NCBI RefSeq assembly: GCF_000013405.1
Contig: NC_007759.1
Span: 2,977,001 to 3,041,000 of the forward strand
Origin: Syntrophus aciditrophicus SB
GTDB taxonomy: Bacteria > Desulfobacterota > Syntrophia > Syntrophales > Syntrophaceae
Direction of reading: 5' to 3'
DNA length: 64,000 nucleotides
Below, piece after piece: positions 35,917 to 44,759 of the stretch. The notes beneath the pieces are model-generated. The model worked only from the letters and a program-made list of their open reading frames with translations. It had not been told where the DNA came from and ran no database searches. Made by a program: the position numbers and the translations under genes. Every line of letters begins with the position of its first letter. Positions within the stretch are counted from its first letter, which is position 1.

Positions 35917-36213
35917 ATGCGCACACAGGAACCAGAGAAAAAAAATTCCGTATCGGACCCTTCACCATCCAGGAAACCGTCTGATCAGTCATCTGAAAAA
36001 TTTTCCGAAATGTCGTCGCAAAAAACAGTAGATAAAACCGAAGAAAGCAGTGCCGAAAAACCGCCAGAGAGCAATATCTTTCAGAAAGTTAAATTTGAAA
36101 TCTACGGGGAAGAAATGATATCCAAGGAAGTAAAGCAGAGCGGTAACAGCGGCCGGGTTTATCTACCTCCGGACTGGATCGGAAAACATATAAAAATTAT
36201 TCGGATTGACTGA
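35917..36213 (+). CDS. Small AbrB-like/DUF2080-type protein
   Basis: A 98-residue protein in two parts. The first about 52 residues are Ser/Glu/Lys/Pro-rich and look disordered. The C-terminus, KEVKQSGNSGRVYLPPDWIG onward, follows the swapped-hairpin AbrB fold and is like the DUF2080 family. Such domains bind DNA, often as autoregulators. It precedes the GNAT gene by 8 bases. A TTGACA with TATAGC after 15 bases (35844-35870) may be its promoter. Confidence 0.6.
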   Translation: MRTQEPEKKNSVSDPSPSRKPSDQSSEKFSEMSSQKTVDKTEESSAEKPPESNIFQKVKFEIYGEEMISKEVKQSGNSGRVYLPPDWIGKHIKIIRID

Positions 36214-36221
36214 GTCAGGTT

Positions 36222-36677
36222 ATGAAAAACGGAATAGAAATAAAAGAGCTTGCACTTGAATACTGCCCGGAAATTGTTGAGATTCACCGTGCGATCATGA
36301 AAGGCAACATCTCCGATACATGGAGAAAGAGCATCGAACTTCACCTTCAGAAAAAGGATGTTGTCGGCTATGTGGCACTGAAAGACGGCAAAGTGGTGGG
36401 GTTCATCATCGGCGAGGTTAAAGGGCCCAGCTTCGGACTGGAAAAAAGCGGGTGGATCATTGGTCTCGAGGCTCATCCTCAATTCATGGGAACGGGTATA
36501 GGCCGGGTTCTTATGGACAGTATTTTTAAATATTTCCGGGAAAAGGGCGTTCGGGATATTTTCACGGCGATTCGCTGGGATGCTGTGGATATGCTGTCTT
36601 TCTTCATAGCCACAGGATTTGATCGCTCTGAATTCGTCAATCTGGGAAAACAGCTTGATAATGTGAAGACGGAATAA
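36222..36677 (+). CDS. GNAT-family N-acetyltransferase
   Basis: A 151-residue acetyltransferase. Motif A, the acetyl-CoA pyrophosphate site, is GLEAHPQFMGTGIGRVLMDSIF (R/Q-x-x-G-x-G as GTGIG). GYVALKDGKVVGFIIGEV is the preceding strand pair. It resembles RimI-like proteins, but the target is unknown. It lies between the AbrB-like and FdhD-like genes and may be co-transcribed with both. Confidence 0.85.
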   Translation: MKNGIEIKELALEYCPEIVEIHRAIMKGNISDTWRKSIELHLQKKDVVGYVALKDGKVVGFIIGEVKGPSFGLEKSGWIIGLEAHPQFMGTGIGRVLMDSIFKYFREKGVRDIFTAIRWDAVDMLSFFIATGFDRSEFVNLGKQLDNVKTE

Positions 36678-36723
36678 AAAAGAAGCATTTCAGCGGTCTC
36701 GCCATGACGGAGCACGGTGTTCT

Positions 36724-37425
36724 ATGCAAAGCGGATTTCTCAAGGAAGTGCAATTTACCCGGGCTGATGGAGAGTTAACACCCACAGGCGAAAGAGTCGT
36801 GAGAGAGAAGGCGCTTTCCATGTTTGTGGATGGCAGGCACTGCGCCACTGCCATGATACTGGCCACGCTGGAAAAAGAATATATTACCGGATATCTGTAT
36901 GTGCAGGGATTGATTCATGAGGCAACGGACATTGCCTCCCTTGAAATAACAAATGACATTGCCCGGGTCAGTCTCAAGACCGGTATTGAAAAACGTTCTT
37001 TTCCCCGGAACATCACCTCAAATCTTAAAATCTCCAAAGAAGATATTTTCCGGAGTGTCCGCGCCATCCTGAAGTCTCCGGTTTTCGAAGAAACCGAAGC
37101 CGTGCATTCCGCTGGCCTTTTTATCGCCGGCAGTAAAGCCATCTCCCTTGCTGAAGACCTGGGCCGCCACAACGCCATGGACAAGGTCATCGGTGCCGCA
37201 TTACTCCAAAAGGTCGATTTTTCCAGGACGCTCGCCACTTCCACCGGTCGGCAGCCGGCTGAGATGATTTTCAAGTACCTCAGCGCAGGCATCCCGATCA
37301 TCGCCACCAAGGGAGTACCTACCTCAAAGGCAGTGGAACTGGCGGAAAAATCAGGAATAACCATCGTCGGAATGGTCAGGGGAGATTTCATGATCGTGTA
37401 CTCTCATCCGGAGAGAATACAATGA
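36724..37425 (+). CDS. FdhD-like protein, short paralogue
   Basis: A 233-residue FdhD-family protein (known members pass sulfur to the bis-MGD cofactor of formate dehydrogenase). EDLGRHNAMDKVIGAALL and STGRQPAEMIFKYLSAGIPIIATKG are diagnostic of the cofactor-binding part. The segment that carries the CxxC or SGCG sulfur-transfer cysteine in ordinary FdhD is replaced by EKRSFPRNITSN with no Cys. ATGA overlap joins it to the second paralogue. Function may be cofactor binding without sulfur transfer. Confidence 0.8.
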   Translation: MQSGFLKEVQFTRADGELTPTGERVVREKALSMFVDGRHCATAMILATLEKEYITGYLYVQGLIHEATDIASLEITNDIARVSLKTGIEKRSFPRNITSNLKISKEDIFRSVRAILKSPVFEETEAVHSAGLFIAGSKAISLAEDLGRHNAMDKVIGAALLQKVDFSRTLATSTGRQPAEMIFKYLSAGIPIIATKGVPTSKAVELAEKSGITIVGMVRGDFMIVYSHPERIQ

Positions 37426-38243
37426 TGGAACCGGCATCAAAAATCGTTCCAGTCCTCAAGCTGTCGGACGGTCGGTTTACGCCTTCTGAAGCCAGCATTG
37501 TTGTCGAAAAAGAATTGCCCGTCATCATCAACGGAGAACATCTGGCGATCGCATCCCTCACGCCATCAATGGAGAGGGAATTTGTAGCAGGCTATCTCTT
37601 CGGGCAGGGATTTATCGAAAGCGCCGGAGAGATCACCAGGCTGGATATCACAGACCAGGGCGCCGACGTTGTCCTGGCAACGGCGGATATCCTGTCAAGC
37701 CGCAGAATGAAGACCACCTATCGCATCGTCTCAGGAGGCGGTCGCACCGCCTACTTTGAAACCTCCGCCCTGCCACGCCTTACGTCCAACTTCAGCATCG
37801 CGAAAGAAGATATTTTTCGGGCCATGAACCTCCTCTTCGAACGCGCTTCTCTTTACCGCGAAACCGGAGGTGTGCATTCCGCCGCACTTTTCGATGGGGC
37901 TATGAATCTCCTCTGCGTCGTGGAAGATATCGGACGGCATAACACCCTGGATAAAGTGATCGGCTATGCGCTCCTGAATGGAATCGACTGTGCCGATAAA
38001 CTCCTTGTCTCCACCGGCCGCATGGCCTCTGAAATGGTTATGAAAATCGGCCGGGCCGGCATTCCCCTGGTCGCCACCAAGACCGCCGTCACAGATAAAG
38101 GCATTGAAATCGGTGAACAATGCGGGCTGACCCTCATCGGTTTCGTACGGGACGTCGGTTTCAGGATGCACACGAACATGGAGGTCCGGGTTTTTCAGAA
38201 AGCTGAAATGAGGATTTACACCGGGGTGGAGAGAGTGCGCTGA
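37422..38243 (+). CDS. FdhD-like protein, second paralogue
   Basis: A 273-residue FdhD-family protein. EDIGRHNTLDKVIGYALLNG and STGRMASEMVMKIGRAGIPLVATK are well conserved. At the expected cysteine motif it reads RIVSGGGRTAYFE, so the usual SGCG Cys is Gly. The N-terminus keeps the EKELPVIINGEHLAIASLTP strand order. It follows its paralogue and lies a few genes from a molybdopterin oxidoreductase. A canonical FdhD may exist elsewhere. Confidence 0.85.
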   Translation: MMEPASKIVPVLKLSDGRFTPSEASIVVEKELPVIINGEHLAIASLTPSMEREFVAGYLFGQGFIESAGEITRLDITDQGADVVLATADILSSRRMKTTYRIVSGGGRTAYFETSALPRLTSNFSIAKEDIFRAMNLLFERASLYRETGGVHSAALFDGAMNLLCVVEDIGRHNTLDKVIGYALLNGIDCADKLLVSTGRMASEMVMKIGRAGIPLVATKTAVTDKGIEIGEQCGLTLIGFVRDVGFRMHTNMEVRVFQKAEMRIYTGVERVR

Positions 38244-38296
38244 ATATCGGCGCTTCTCAAGTTGAATGAGAGAAACCCGGAAAGACATTACCCCGA

Positions 38297-39391
38297 TCAT
38301 GTGGGCTTTCGGAAAACAGCCTGGATATCGCCGAGAGCCCGCTCCCGGAAACCCGCCTCGCAACAGGCCAGGTAGTAGTTCCATTTTCGCTCGAACAATT
38401 CATCGAACCCCAGAGAACGAACGCGATTCCTGTTCTTGTTGAATCGCTTCCGCCAGTCCTTGAGGGTGCGGGCATAATGAGGTCCGATATCCTCCAGATG
38501 CTCCATAACCAGACTGGAGTGCCGAGTGGCTGCTTCAACCAAGGTGGTGACGGACAGCAGTTGCCCGCCGGGGAAGATATGCTTTTGAATCCAGTCCGTT
38601 TCTCTCCTGTACTCATCGTAAACCTGATCGGCGACGGTGATGATCTGGATTAGAACCTTGCCACCGGGCTTGAGCAGTCGATCGCAGACAGCAAAGAAAT
38701 CGCCCAGGTACTGATGCCCCACGGCTTCGAGCATCTCAATGGAAACGATCTTGTCGAAGATTCCGGACACATCGCAGCAATCGACAAGAAGAATGGAAAC
38801 CCTGTCCTCAAGTCCCTCCCGCGCCACCATCTCCCGGGCAAAGGCATGCTGTTTTTCGGATACCGTGATCCCTGTCACGCGACAGCCGGTCTTTCTTGCC
38901 GCCTCTGCCGCAAAGCCGCCCCACCCGCACCCGATATCCAGGACAGAGTCTGAAACCCGAATCTCCACCTTTCTGATAATCTCTTCGATTTTACGCTCCT
39001 GGGCATCCTCGCAGGATTCCAATCCGTCCGCGTAGATGCCGCAGGAATACAAAAGCCTTCGATCCAGGAAGGTCTGAAAGAGGTCATTGCTCAAATCATA
39101 GTCTGCCTCGATGTTTTTCCGTGCGCCCCTTGCGGTGCTGGCCCTGAGGGCATGGACGATACGGTTTTTCCGCCGGGCCAGCCAGGCCGTTACAAGGTAA
39201 CCGTTGACCAGGGCGTGGAACTTTTCAAGAGCGCGCTTTTCCTGCTCCGAACCGGCAGTCGGCGGCGGAACGAGACAGGGATCGTTCTGCTTGAGAACCT
39301 GAAGTAATTTTTCATAAATGCCCCTTCCTTCCTGGGAAGGACGGTAATTATACAGGTAAAGACAAGCGAAATGACGAATTTTCCGGCGCAC
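38297..39391 (-). CDS. Cyclopropane-fatty-acyl-phospholipid synthase-like methyltransferase
   Basis: A 364-residue SAM enzyme. IEADYDLSNDLFQTFLDRRLLYSCGIY and the SAM motif VLDIGCGWGGFAAEAA are typical of CFA synthases, as are SIEMLEAVGHQYLGDFF and KHIFPGGQLLSVTTL. The start is uncertain: GTG at 39391 gives this length, and no better ATG is seen. CFA synthases add a methylene group across cis double bonds of membrane lipids. It is a lone minus-strand gene. Confidence 0.88.
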   Translation of the reverse strand: MRRKIRHFACLYLYNYRPSQEGRGIYEKLLQVLKQNDPCLVPPPTAGSEQEKRALEKFHALVNGYLVTAWLARRKNRIVHALRASTARGARKNIEADYDLSNDLFQTFLDRRLLYSCGIYADGLESCEDAQERKIEEIIRKVEIRVSDSVLDIGCGWGGFAAEAARKTGCRVTGITVSEKQHAFAREMVAREGLEDRVSILLVDCCDVSGIFDKIVSIEMLEAVGHQYLGDFFAVCDRLLKPGGKVLIQIITVADQVYDEYRRETDWIQKHIFPGGQLLSVTTLVEAATRHSSLVMEHLEDIGPHYARTLKDWRKRFNKNRNRVRSLGFDELFERKWNYYLACCEAGFRERALGDIQAVFRKPT

Positions 39392-39729
39392 ATTTTTTAA
39401 ACCTTGATGGCATTCTTTACATATCTATAAAAATTGGATGTAATCATTTTGTTCAGTCGGAATATCTGCTTTCCTTCTTTATTTTAAGGATGGAAAACCC
39501 AGCGCTTCATCCAATCCACACCTGTAGACAAATCCTTCCCCGGAAGCGCGAACCTCATTGACTTTGTTGAATGTTTTTCTTATAAAATAAATATCGAAAG
39601 TTGTCGCGAGCGGTTGATATGCGCTTTTCCGACACGGAAATATCCGGCCGTTTTATCGGCCAGGCAACGGCATCGGCAGCCGAATCGTTGTGATCGCGTT
39701 TTTTGGTTTTGGGATTGGGGAGTTCACGC
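39392..39729. other. AT-rich divergent region
   Basis: About 340 bases between the CFA-synthase-like gene (minus) and the methyltransferase gene (plus). No gene or clear structure is seen; it must hold both promoters. Confidence 0.45.
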
Positions 39730-40668
39730 ATGAAAAAGATTCTTCTGGACATACTTATTTGTCCCCGCTGCCTGCCGGAGGAGATTCGTCTGAGCGACGT
39801 CGCACTGGAAACGTCTTCCACGGAAATTCTGAAGGGAAGACTGCACTGCGGAAACTGCGGCACCGATTACCCCATCGAAGAGGGAATTGCCTTCCTGGAA
39901 CCTGATCCATCCCTTGAACTGCGGCAGAAAAACCGCTACGAGACGATGCCGGTCGTTTCCTCTTACCTCTGGAGCCACTTCGGTGACCTCATGAAAGATG
40001 ATGAAGCATCCAACGCCTACAGAGAATGGGCGATTCTCATTGAACCCCATGGAGGCTTCTGTCTCGATGCGGGATCTGCTGTAGGCCGGTTTACCTTCGA
40101 AATGGCGCAGAAAGCCGACTTTGCCGTCGGCATCGACAACGCAGTCGCCTTCATCCGGACAGCGCGGGAGCTGATGCTCTCCCGGGGAGGTACGTTAGAA
40201 CTGGCGGAAGAGGGACGGATCACCCGTTCCCAGCGGCTGATCTTCCCCGGAAACTGGAAGACGGACAACTGCGAATTCATCGTCGGCGACGCCCTGGCTC
40301 TCCCCTTTTCCACCGCCTCCTTCGCGTCTGTCTCCTCTCTCAACATTGTGGACAAAGTTTCCAAGCCCCTGAAACATCTCCAGGAGCTCAACCGTGTTGC
40401 CCGCCCCCGAGGGGCGCAGTGCCTGTTCTCCGATCCCTTTTCCTGGTCTCCGGAGGTTGCCGACCCGGCGGACTGGCTGGGTGGAACTCAGGAGGGCCTC
40501 TTTGCCGGGAGGGGACATGAGAACGTCCTTGCCCTCCTGGAAGGACGTCTTGACGGGCTGCATCCATTCTGGCATATCCAGGGCATGGGACGGATTCAGT
40601 GGAAAATCCGGACACACTGCAACCATTACGAATCGATTCGAAGCTGCTTTGTCAAGGCAGCGCGCTGA
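39730..40668 (+). CDS. Methyltransferase with N-terminal Trm112-like zinc ribbon
   Basis: A 312-residue protein. The N-terminus (about 1-60) reads MKKILLDILICPRC and later LHCGNCGTDYPIEEGIAFL, the Trm112 type of Zn-binding ribbon. A Rossmann methyltransferase follows, with FCLDAGSAVGRFTFEMA as SAM motif I. I start at 39730 because GGGGAG precedes it. It lies 48 bases before the molybdopterin oxidoreductase gene, so the two may act together. The substrate is unknown. Confidence 0.75.
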   Translation: MKKILLDILICPRCLPEEIRLSDVALETSSTEILKGRLHCGNCGTDYPIEEGIAFLEPDPSLELRQKNRYETMPVVSSYLWSHFGDLMKDDEASNAYREWAILIEPHGGFCLDAGSAVGRFTFEMAQKADFAVGIDNAVAFIRTARELMLSRGGTLELAEEGRITRSQRLIFPGNWKTDNCEFIVGDALALPFSTASFASVSSLNIVDKVSKPLKHLQELNRVARPRGAQCLFSDPFSWSPEVADPADWLGGTQEGLFAGRGHENVLALLEGRLDGLHPFWHIQGMGRIQWKIRTHCNHYESIRSCFVKAAR

Positions 40669-40716
40669 GCGAGCAAGCCGATACACGCTTATCTTTGAGA
40701 AAAAAGGAGGGACATC

Positions 40717-42768
40717 ATGCAATGCCATACGGTGTGCCGACTCTGTTCAGCCTGCTGCCCGGTCACGGTAACTGTGGAGGCCGGGAAAATGGTCCGCGCG
40801 GCAAGAAAATCCTTTCTGCCTGAAGAGAAGCGTCTCTCCTGCCCCAAACTTGCCGCGGCTCCGGAAATTGTTTATTCCCCGGCCCGTATACTCCGTCCCC
40901 TGATCAGATCCGGACCGGGCAACGGTTTTCACGAGGCCTCCTGGGATGAAGCGCTGGGGCGGGTGGCGGAGCGGTTCAACTTCTTCAGGCGGACCGACGG
41001 CGCCCAGTCCATTGCCTGGCTGCGGGGCATGGCAGCCGACTGGGGCGCGCCCTGGGATTACGCCTGCCGACTCATGAACGCCTTCGGCTCCCCCAACACA
41101 ATCGGCAACGGTTCCGTCTGCCATGTCGCCCGGGAGATGGCCCATGCCTTTACTTACGGCGCCATGACTCTTCCCCAGCCCCGGAATTCCCGATGCATCC
41201 TCATCTGGGGAAAAAACGACCGCAACACCGCTCCAGGCGTCTGCGAACAGATCCTTCATGCCCGATCCCATGGCGCACGGCTTATCGTTGTCGATCCGAT
41301 CAGGACATCCTTCGCGCAGATGGCCGACATCTGGCTGCAGATCAAGCCGGGCCATGACGGCCCGCTGGCGATGGCCATGCTGAACGAGATCATCAACAAC
41401 AATCTATACGACGCCGCATTCGTCGATCAATACGGTATTGGATTCGACGAGCTGCGAGCGGCTGTCGCGCACTTTTCTCCGGACCTGGTTGCCGCGGATC
41501 TCTGGCTCGATCCAGAGGACATCCGCCGTGCAGCCCGGCTCTACGCCACAACCAGACCTGCCTGCATCATTGACGGCAACGGCCTGGACATGCAGCTTTC
41601 GACCTTCCAGGCGACCCGGGCGGTCTGTATGCTCCGGGCCGTTACAGGAAATATCGACCGGGAAGGCGGGGACTTGATTCCCCAGCCGATCCCTCTGAAG
41701 AATATCCAACTCAAAGAGCGGCTTCCCAAAGACGTTCAACCGGTTACCGCAGCCTATCCCCTCTTCGACGCCTTCCACCCCACCTGGGGCCGCCACGCCC
41801 AGTCGTGTCTGATCGATGCCATTCTCGGGGAGCGACCCTATCCGATCCGGATGCTTGTCGTGCAGTCGGGAAATCCGGCGGTCACGATGACCGATGCAAA
41901 GCGGGTCCGGCGGGCGCTTCAGAAACTGGACTTTCTCGTGGTGATCGATCTCTTCCGGAACCGGACGGCAGAGATGGCCGACGTCATCCTACCGGCGGCA
42001 AGCTGCTTTGAGAAAACCCAGCTCAACCGCGCCTCGATGCGCAGCAGCCCCGTGGTCCTCCAGAATCAGGTCATCGACTGCCTGGGCGAGAGCCGACCGG
42101 ACTGGCAGATCGTTTTCGAACTGGGACGCCGCCTGGGACTGGAAGCTGATTTTCCCTGGGCGTCGGTGGAGGCGGCCATCGATGAACAGCTTTCCCCCTC
42201 TGGTCTGACGGTGGCCTTCCTGCGGGAAAATCCCGATGGTCTGTGGACCGAGCCAACGAAATTCGAAAAATACCGCAGCAAAGGGTTTGCCACGCCGTCC
42301 GGCAGGGTGGAGTTTCATTCAGACCGGCTTGCCCGGGCAGGGCATGCGCCGGTACCCTTTGCCGAGGGAACCTTTGAAGACCTGCCCGGTTCCGCAGACG
42401 CATGCAATGCCGACGTCGTGATCGGGATAAGCGGCGAGAGGACGAACCGCTTCACCCACACCCAGTTCCTGCGCATCCCGTCCCTGGCACGTCAGGAACC
42501 GGAAGGCTTCGTGGATATTCATCCCCGGGATGCGGCGGCAAGGGGAATCAGCGACGGGCAGGAAATCACGATCTCCAACGAACGGGGACAGGTGCGGATG
42601 AAGGCCCGGATCTCCGACGTCGTCCACCCCGGGTCGATCCGCATCGCCTGGGGGTGGGGAGAGATCGACCCGGATGCCAACGTCAACAATCTGACCGATG
42701 ACAACCGGCGGGATCCCATCACTGCTACACCGTCAAATCGCAGTTTTTTATGTCGCATCGAGACCTGA
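40717..42768 (+). CDS. Molybdopterin oxidoreductase (DMSO reductase family)
   Basis: A 683-residue bis-MGD enzyme. The N-terminal [4Fe-4S] motif is CHTVCRLCSACC with a further Cys in LSCPKLAAAPE. Cofactor-binding regions include GSVCHVAREMAHAFTYG (a Cys candidate for the Mo ligand), WGKNDRNTAPG, VVDPIRTSFAQMAD and DRNREGGD-like GNIDREGGDLI. No Tat signal peptide is visible, so it is probably cytoplasmic. AAAAAGGAGGG precedes the ATG. Closest families are formate dehydrogenase/polysulfide reductase-like; the substrate cannot be fixed. The FdhD-like pair is nearby. Confidence 0.88.
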   Translation: MQCHTVCRLCSACCPVTVTVEAGKMVRAARKSFLPEEKRLSCPKLAAAPEIVYSPARILRPLIRSGPGNGFHEASWDEALGRVAERFNFFRRTDGAQSIAWLRGMAADWGAPWDYACRLMNAFGSPNTIGNGSVCHVAREMAHAFTYGAMTLPQPRNSRCILIWGKNDRNTAPGVCEQILHARSHGARLIVVDPIRTSFAQMADIWLQIKPGHDGPLAMAMLNEIINNNLYDAAFVDQYGIGFDELRAAVAHFSPDLVAADLWLDPEDIRRAARLYATTRPACIIDGNGLDMQLSTFQATRAVCMLRAVTGNIDREGGDLIPQPIPLKNIQLKERLPKDVQPVTAAYPLFDAFHPTWGRHAQSCLIDAILGERPYPIRMLVVQSGNPAVTMTDAKRVRRALQKLDFLVVIDLFRNRTAEMADVILPAASCFEKTQLNRASMRSSPVVLQNQVIDCLGESRPDWQIVFELGRRLGLEADFPWASVEAAIDEQLSPSGLTVAFLRENPDGLWTEPTKFEKYRSKGFATPSGRVEFHSDRLARAGHAPVPFAEGTFEDLPGSADACNADVVIGISGERTNRFTHTQFLRIPSLARQEPEGFVDIHPRDAAARGISDGQEITISNERGQVRMKARISDVVHPGSIRIAWGWGEIDPDANVNNLTDDNRRDPITATPSNRSFLCRIET

Positions 42769-42786
42769 GGCCATGAACGGCGATGG

Positions 42787-42918
42787 TCATTCCTGTTCCA
42801 ATGAGCGAAGACATCGATGCGGCCGGGAGGCAATGCAGGAGAACCGCGCGGGAAGGTCGAGGAGTCGATAACGAAGCCAACGCAGGATCTCCTTGAGTAA
42901 GAAGTTGCTTTTTTTCAT
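42787..42918 (-). CDS. Possible small protein (43 residues)
   Basis: An ATG at 42918 on the minus strand has an excellent GGAGG 7 bases upstream. The product starts MKKSNFLLKEILRWLRYRL and is strongly basic (many Arg) with a short Leu-rich amphipathic start. It ends 19 bases from the oxidoreductase stop, convergent to it. I recognise no family; the basic C-terminus is faintly like transposase tails, so it could also be a remnant. Confidence 0.35.
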   Translation of the reverse strand: MKKSNFLLKEILRWLRYRLLDLPARFSCIASRPHRCLRSLEQE

Positions 42919-42996
42919 TGACATACCTCCGCGGTTTCCTTATCCTCTTCTGCCCTGAAAAGAATTTATGAAGAAGTTTATGAATAGAGGTGCACA

Positions 42997-43494
42997 ATGG
43001 CCCAATATGACGCCGTGGTGACGAGTCTTCTTCCGAACGGCAGGGCCGAGATTGTTATCCGGCCGGACAAGCCCGGCATACCCGATGCGCCGGAAATATC
43101 CAGGCGGGTGTGCCACTGTGCGACCGACGGTTCAATGGTTCGGACCGAAGCGTTGAACCGGGCCGATGCCCAGGTCGGCGACTGGGTTTCCGTCTACCGC
43201 AAGCCCGGCGTCGTCATGAAGAACATCGCCGCCCTGATCGGCTTTCCTCTGGCTGGTGTAATCGCCGGCACGATGCTGGGGAGCGCGCTGGGCAAAGCTG
43301 CGATGGCAATCGCTGCCCTTGGTGGGGGTCTGCTCGGCATTGTACTGGGGGTTCGATATTACCGGCATCTGTCCGAAGAGAATCTGATGGTCATCGACCG
43401 GGTGATCAGATCCCGGGAGGAATTAGCCGCCTTTTCCGGCGGTCGTGCCGGTTGCCGGGACGACTGCAGTCAATGTATTCCGTGGTCATCTTAA
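42997..43494 (+). CDS. RseC/SoxR-reducing-system-like membrane protein
   Basis: A 165-residue protein like RseC, the small partner of Rnf-type complexes in the reduction of SoxR. The N-terminal half is a beta domain (VVTSLLPNGRAEIVIRP) with CHCATDG where the family has a Cys cluster. Two membrane helices follow (about 68-90 and 95-118), then a cytoplasmic tail with late Cys residues (CRDDCSQC). Genes for ApbE and the rnf operon lie downstream, which supports a redox role. Confidence 0.7.
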   Translation: MAQYDAVVTSLLPNGRAEIVIRPDKPGIPDAPEISRRVCHCATDGSMVRTEALNRADAQVGDWVSVYRKPGVVMKNIAALIGFPLAGVIAGTMLGSALGKAAMAIAALGGGLLGIVLGVRYYRHLSEENLMVIDRVIRSREELAAFSGGRAGCRDDCSQCIPWSS

Positions 43495-43736
43495 CGCCAT
43501 CCTTTGCCTTTGAATCCTCTCTGAGACCGGGTTTGGATACACTGATATGCCGCATTTAAAAAGTGCGGGACCGGCAGCGGTTCGGACTGTATCCTGCAAT
43601 GCCCCGGGGAAGAGAGAACCCCATGGTCACAAATTCCGGAAACAGGGTTATCCCCCTGATGAATCTCTTCAACTTGATGATTGCCTGTTTCTATAAAAAA
43701 ATACGAAATTTTATACCCTTGATGGTACATGATTAA

Positions 43737-44759
43737 ATGAGATCCATGACAAAAACGACACAAAAAATGATCTTCGGTATTATTCTTACTGGATCGATGC
43801 TGGGCTTTTTCTGGATGGCATGGAGCCGAATCGCGAATGAACCGCTGGTTCGTTCACGGCTGATGATGGGGACGATTATCGAAATAACGGCCTACGATCG
43901 GGGAGCAGAAGCAGCCATTACAGCGGCTTTTGCACGAATGCAGCAGATCGAGGCCGCCATTGGACGGCAGGAATTTTCAGATCTGAACAGGTTGGCCGCT
44001 CAGGCCGGTGGACGTCCTCTGAAAGTCGGTGACGATACATGGCAGATCCTTTCCCTGGCTGCCGAATACTGGCAGAAGACGGACGGGGCCTTCGATGTAA
44101 CCGTCAATCCCCTGCTGGAATTGTGGGGATTCGGTTATGACGGCGAGGGTAATTTCCCTGAGCCCGCAGCGATTCAAGCCGCCCTTCCCAAAGTCGGCGG
44201 TAACAAACTGCTCCTTTTCCCGGAAAAACGGGAAATCCAGCTGGTGAAACCCGGAATGTCCCTGACCGTAGGCGGCATCGCAAAGGGCTACGCCGTGGAG
44301 GAGGCCGCCAAGGTCCTCAAAAGGAACGGCATCAAGAACGCCATGATCAACGGAGGCAGCAGCATCAAGGTGATCGGGGACGGACCCGGCGGGCGCGGCT
44401 GGAGAATCGGTGTGGAAAACCCCCGTGAGGCAGGCAGGCTTGTCGGGGTGATAGTCCTGCATTCCGGGGACGCCATGGGCACTTCCGCGGACAACAAGCG
44501 TTTTTTTATCAGGGACAGTCACCGCTATTCCCATATCATCGATCCGCGTACCGGGTGGCCCGCTCCGGAAAAGATGACACTGGTAACTGTGGTGACCCGG
44601 AATGCCGCAACCGCGGATATCCTTACAAAAGCCCTTTTTTTAAACGATCTGAACTGGAGCATGAGATTCCTTGAACAGGAAAACCTGAAGGCGGTGCTGA
44701 TCGATACCCAGGGGAAAATTCATACGACCCCGGGCTTTCAATTACTGAGGCAATCATGA
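43737..44759 (+). CDS. apbE: FAD:protein FMN transferase
   Basis: A 340-residue ApbE. An N-terminal membrane segment (about 9-28) is followed by the core: MMGTIIEITAYD, WQKTDGAFDVTVNPLLELWGFG, GGIAKGYAVEEAAKVL (FAD site), MINGGSSIKVIG and HIIDPRTGWPAPE with TADILTKALF (metal Asp). ApbE attaches FMN covalently to a Thr in S/TGAT-type motifs; such motifs exist in RnfG and RnfD encoded 2-6 kb away. It has no lipobox Cys. ATGA overlap with the next gene suggests co-transcription. Confidence 0.93.
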   Translation: MRSMTKTTQKMIFGIILTGSMLGFFWMAWSRIANEPLVRSRLMMGTIIEITAYDRGAEAAITAAFARMQQIEAAIGRQEFSDLNRLAAQAGGRPLKVGDDTWQILSLAAEYWQKTDGAFDVTVNPLLELWGFGYDGEGNFPEPAAIQAALPKVGGNKLLLFPEKREIQLVKPGMSLTVGGIAKGYAVEEAAKVLKRNGIKNAMINGGSSIKVIGDGPGGRGWRIGVENPREAGRLVGVIVLHSGDAMGTSADNKRFFIRDSHRYSHIIDPRTGWPAPEKMTLVTVVTRNAATADILTKALFLNDLNWSMRFLEQENLKAVLIDTQGKIHTTPGFQLLRQS

